Source: Anaerolineales bacterium (GTDB lineage: Bacteria > Chloroflexota > Anaerolineae > Promineifilales > Promineifilaceae). Taken from it: DNA of 6,032 nt. The translations under genes and the position numbers were made by a program. Of this stretch, positions 4,788 to 6,032 are shown piece by piece. Location of the stretch: contig JAGQGA010000360.1 of assembly GCA_020432595.1 (NCBI GenBank), positions 1 to 6,032 on the forward strand. The letters are read 5' to 3'. Under the pieces are notes generated by a model. The model had not been told where the DNA came from. It did no database searches and saw only the letters and a program-made list of their open reading frames with translations. Each line of letters starts with the position of its first letter. The stretch's first letter is position 1.

Positions 4788-6032
4788 ACGATCCCGCTGC
4801 CCAGTACGGCCAGGCAAAATCATAGCGGCTGACGCGCTGTTGGCGGCGATCCCAGCAGAAGAAGCCGCTGGTGCGGGCGCGGGGATCCAGCACCAGAGCC
4901 ACGTGCCAGATTTGGGTGAAAAAGTTCTGGTGAATGAATAAATCCATCCCTGACAAAAAGATGCCAAAGCCGGGGTGGGTATGGTACCAGCCCACCATTA
5001 CCGCTTCTTCATTGGGATACCGTTCGCCGAGGGTGTCGTTGAGGTAGCGCCAGCTTTCGGGGGTGTAGGTGACGCTGGCTCCCTGCATGACGGTGTATTT
5101 GGCAACGATGGTGTCTATGATGTGGACGGCATAACGGCCGTCGGGCTGCTTTTCCGGGCGCGGCCCCACCAGCACTCCGGCCACTTCGCGGCTGAGGCTG
5201 CTGAGGGCGTGGGCTTGGGAGGCACGCAGGGCGGGTTCGTCAATGAGGATGTCTACGGCAGCCCAAGTGCGGTGCCCCAATGGTAACTGCTGCCCGGCCA
5301 CGCGCACCCGCGCCTGGCTTTCGGTGATGAGCGTTTTTTGCCCAAGCTGGCGGGCTTCTTGGTCGCGGCTTTCCACTTCCTTGAAGACGGGTTCGGGTTC
5401 GGAAACGATGATGCGGTCATGGTAGGCGGGAATGACGATGGTGTCTGCGATGGCCTGGGTGGCACCGCTGCTGGTGGGTTCGCTGGCAGGAGAAACGGCC
5501 GTTTCTCCCTCACTCTCACCCTCATCCTCCATCACCTTTTCCGCCAGTTCCTCCACCGGCTCAGTGACAAACGCCGCTTCGTCGTCTGTTTCTGGCGCGA
5601 CGGTGTCGTCATCGAGCAGTTGGGTGAGCATTTCAGCCTCGTCTTCATCATCTTCATCTGCTTCGTCCACTTCGGAGATGGCTTCAGGGGCGGGTTCTAG
5701 CAAAACGGCCGTTTTTTGCCACAGTGCTTCGGGTTCAAGACGCGGCCCTTGCTCATTGACCAGCGCTACCTGCACCTGCACCGTTTCATCGCTGTGTAGG
5801 TCAATCAGCCGGATGGTTTGGTAGGTTTCCCAGACATCGCTTTCCCACTGGTCGCCAAACTGCTGTAGGTCGGCCAGGGTGCAGTCGGGAAGGGGTTTAT
5901 AACGGCCGTTTTGTTCCACCTTGTCGGCCGGGGTTAGCAGCACCGATGCCCGTGCCGTTCGGTCTGCCCCCGGCAGCGAAATGGTGATGACGGCAGCATA
6001 GGTGTGGGCATTGGAATGGTTGGTTTGTTCTG
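4783..6032 (-). CDS. JAB/MPN (JAMM) metalloprotease-like protein, N-terminus beyond the window edge
   Basis: The reading frame stays open to the right edge (415 residues visible), so the true start lies outside; the internal GTG at 5941-5943 is probably just a Val codon. Counting from that GTG as 1, the MPN domain occupies about 225-375. It has the complete JAMM signature: E253 (REVAGVLVG), H321-T-H323, S331 and D334 in GWYHTHPGFGIFLSGMD, i.e. H-x-H-x7-S-x2-D. This closely resembles eukaryotic Rpn11/CSN5 (GWYHSHPGFGCWLSGVD-like), the zinc isopeptidases that remove ubiquitin or Nedd8. The bacterial protein is thus predicted to cleave a ubiquitin-like protein from its conjugate or precursor. 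Residues 84-160 are a very acidic low-complexity linker. The N-terminal visible part (from 29 residues before the GTG to about 80) is strand-rich with one helix (CTLADLQQFGDQW) and is not recognised. The RING gene follows on the same strand 99 bp downstream. The TAA stop (4783-4785) lies inside an intergenic repeat. Active JAMM assignment is firm; substrate is inferred. Confidence 0.93.
   Translation of the reverse strand, partial: EQTNHSNAHTYAAVITISLPGADRTARASVLLTPADKVEQNGRYKPLPDCTLADLQQFGDQWESDVWETYQTIRLIDLHSDETVQVQVALVNEQGPRLEPEALWQKTAVLLEPAPEAISEVDEADEDDEDEAEMLTQLLDDDTVAPETDDEAAFVTEPVEELAEKVMEDEGESEGETAVSPASEPTSSGATQAIADTIVIPAYHDRIIVSEPEPVFKEVESRDQEARQLGQKTLITESQARVRVAGQQLPLGHRTWAAVDILIDEPALRASQAHALSSLSREVAGVLVGPRPEKQPDGRYAVHIIDTIVAKYTVMQGASVTYTPESWRYLNDTLGERYPNEEAVMVGWYHTHPGFGIFLSGMDLFIHQNFFTQIWHVALVLDPRARTSGFFCWDRRQQRVSRYDFAWPYWAAGSW
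5489..5508. repeat. 20-nt perfect palindrome GGAGAAACGGCCGTTTCTCC in the JAB gene
   Basis: A perfect palindrome centred on CGGCCG, encoding GETAVSP in the acidic linker of the JAB protein. It is the most extended perfect member of the ACGGCCGT family in the window. Confidence 0.8.
5702..5715. repeat. 14-nt palindrome AAAACGGCCGTTTT in the JAB gene
   Basis: Perfect over 14 nt and continuing into GC/GC arms if two extra T are bulged. It encodes KTAVL on the minus strand, just before the acidic linker. Confidence 0.75.
5901..5910. repeat. AACGGCCGTT copy in the JAB gene, N-terminal part
   Basis: A 10-nt perfect palindrome encoding NGR within QNGRY, a different reading frame from the TAV copies at 5494 and 5704. 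A shorter related copy, AACGGCCGT, is at 5133-5141 in the MPN domain (DGRY). Confidence 0.7.

Noticed and set aside
5338..5824. Plus-strand frames opposite the JAB gene, including a poly-Ser one
   Set aside because: Mirror of the acidic Asp/Glu codons of the JAB linker; no start signals or recognisable features.

Overview
This is a bacterial window with three genes, all on the minus strand, so transcription runs from right to left. From right to left they are: a JAB/MPN (JAMM) metalloprotease-like protein whose gene runs off the right edge (4783-6032), a small RING-type treble-clef zinc protein (4210-4683), and a large secreted ExeM/NucH-type nuclease (73-3837). No RNA gene, transposase, CRISPR array or plus-strand gene could be supported.

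The most interesting part is the right third. A JAMM deubiquitinase-like protein with the full catalytic signature (E...HTH-x7-S-x2-D), in a sequence context close to eukaryotic Rpn11 and CSN5, lies 99 bp upstream of a protein with eight cysteine/histidine ligands arranged like a prokaryotic RING finger. JAB peptidases next to RING fingers are a known hallmark of bacterial ubiquitin-like conjugation systems. This window therefore probably cuts through one. The Ub-like modifier, E1 and E2 are not visible and would have to lie beyond the right edge or elsewhere.

The left two thirds encode an exported nuclease: signal peptide, three lamin-tail-like domains (two with Asp-rich calcium-loop-like inserts), an OB-fold segment, an endonuclease/exonuclease/phosphatase catalytic domain with its key residues present, and an Ig/HYR-like C-terminal domain. 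It is separated from the RING gene by a 372-bp, AT-richer gap with a candidate promoter, a hairpin and a palindrome, so it is probably its own transcription unit with no obvious functional link to the other two.

At the DNA level, the palindromic 8-mer ACGGCCGT occurs eight times, all inside genes and in two reading frames. Several copies grow into longer palindromes of 14 to 28 nt. A second, unrelated repeat built from TAATCAGT units forms a hairpin between the JAB and RING genes and supplies the JAB stop codon.

Organism: the exported LTD/ExeM nuclease, the bacterial JAB-RING pair, the moderately high GC and the iterated palindrome suggest a filamentous or environmental bacterium such as a Chloroflexota (Anaerolineae/Caldilineae-like) member. 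This is an inference from gene types, not something the sequence proves; a cyanobacterium or another phylum cannot be excluded.
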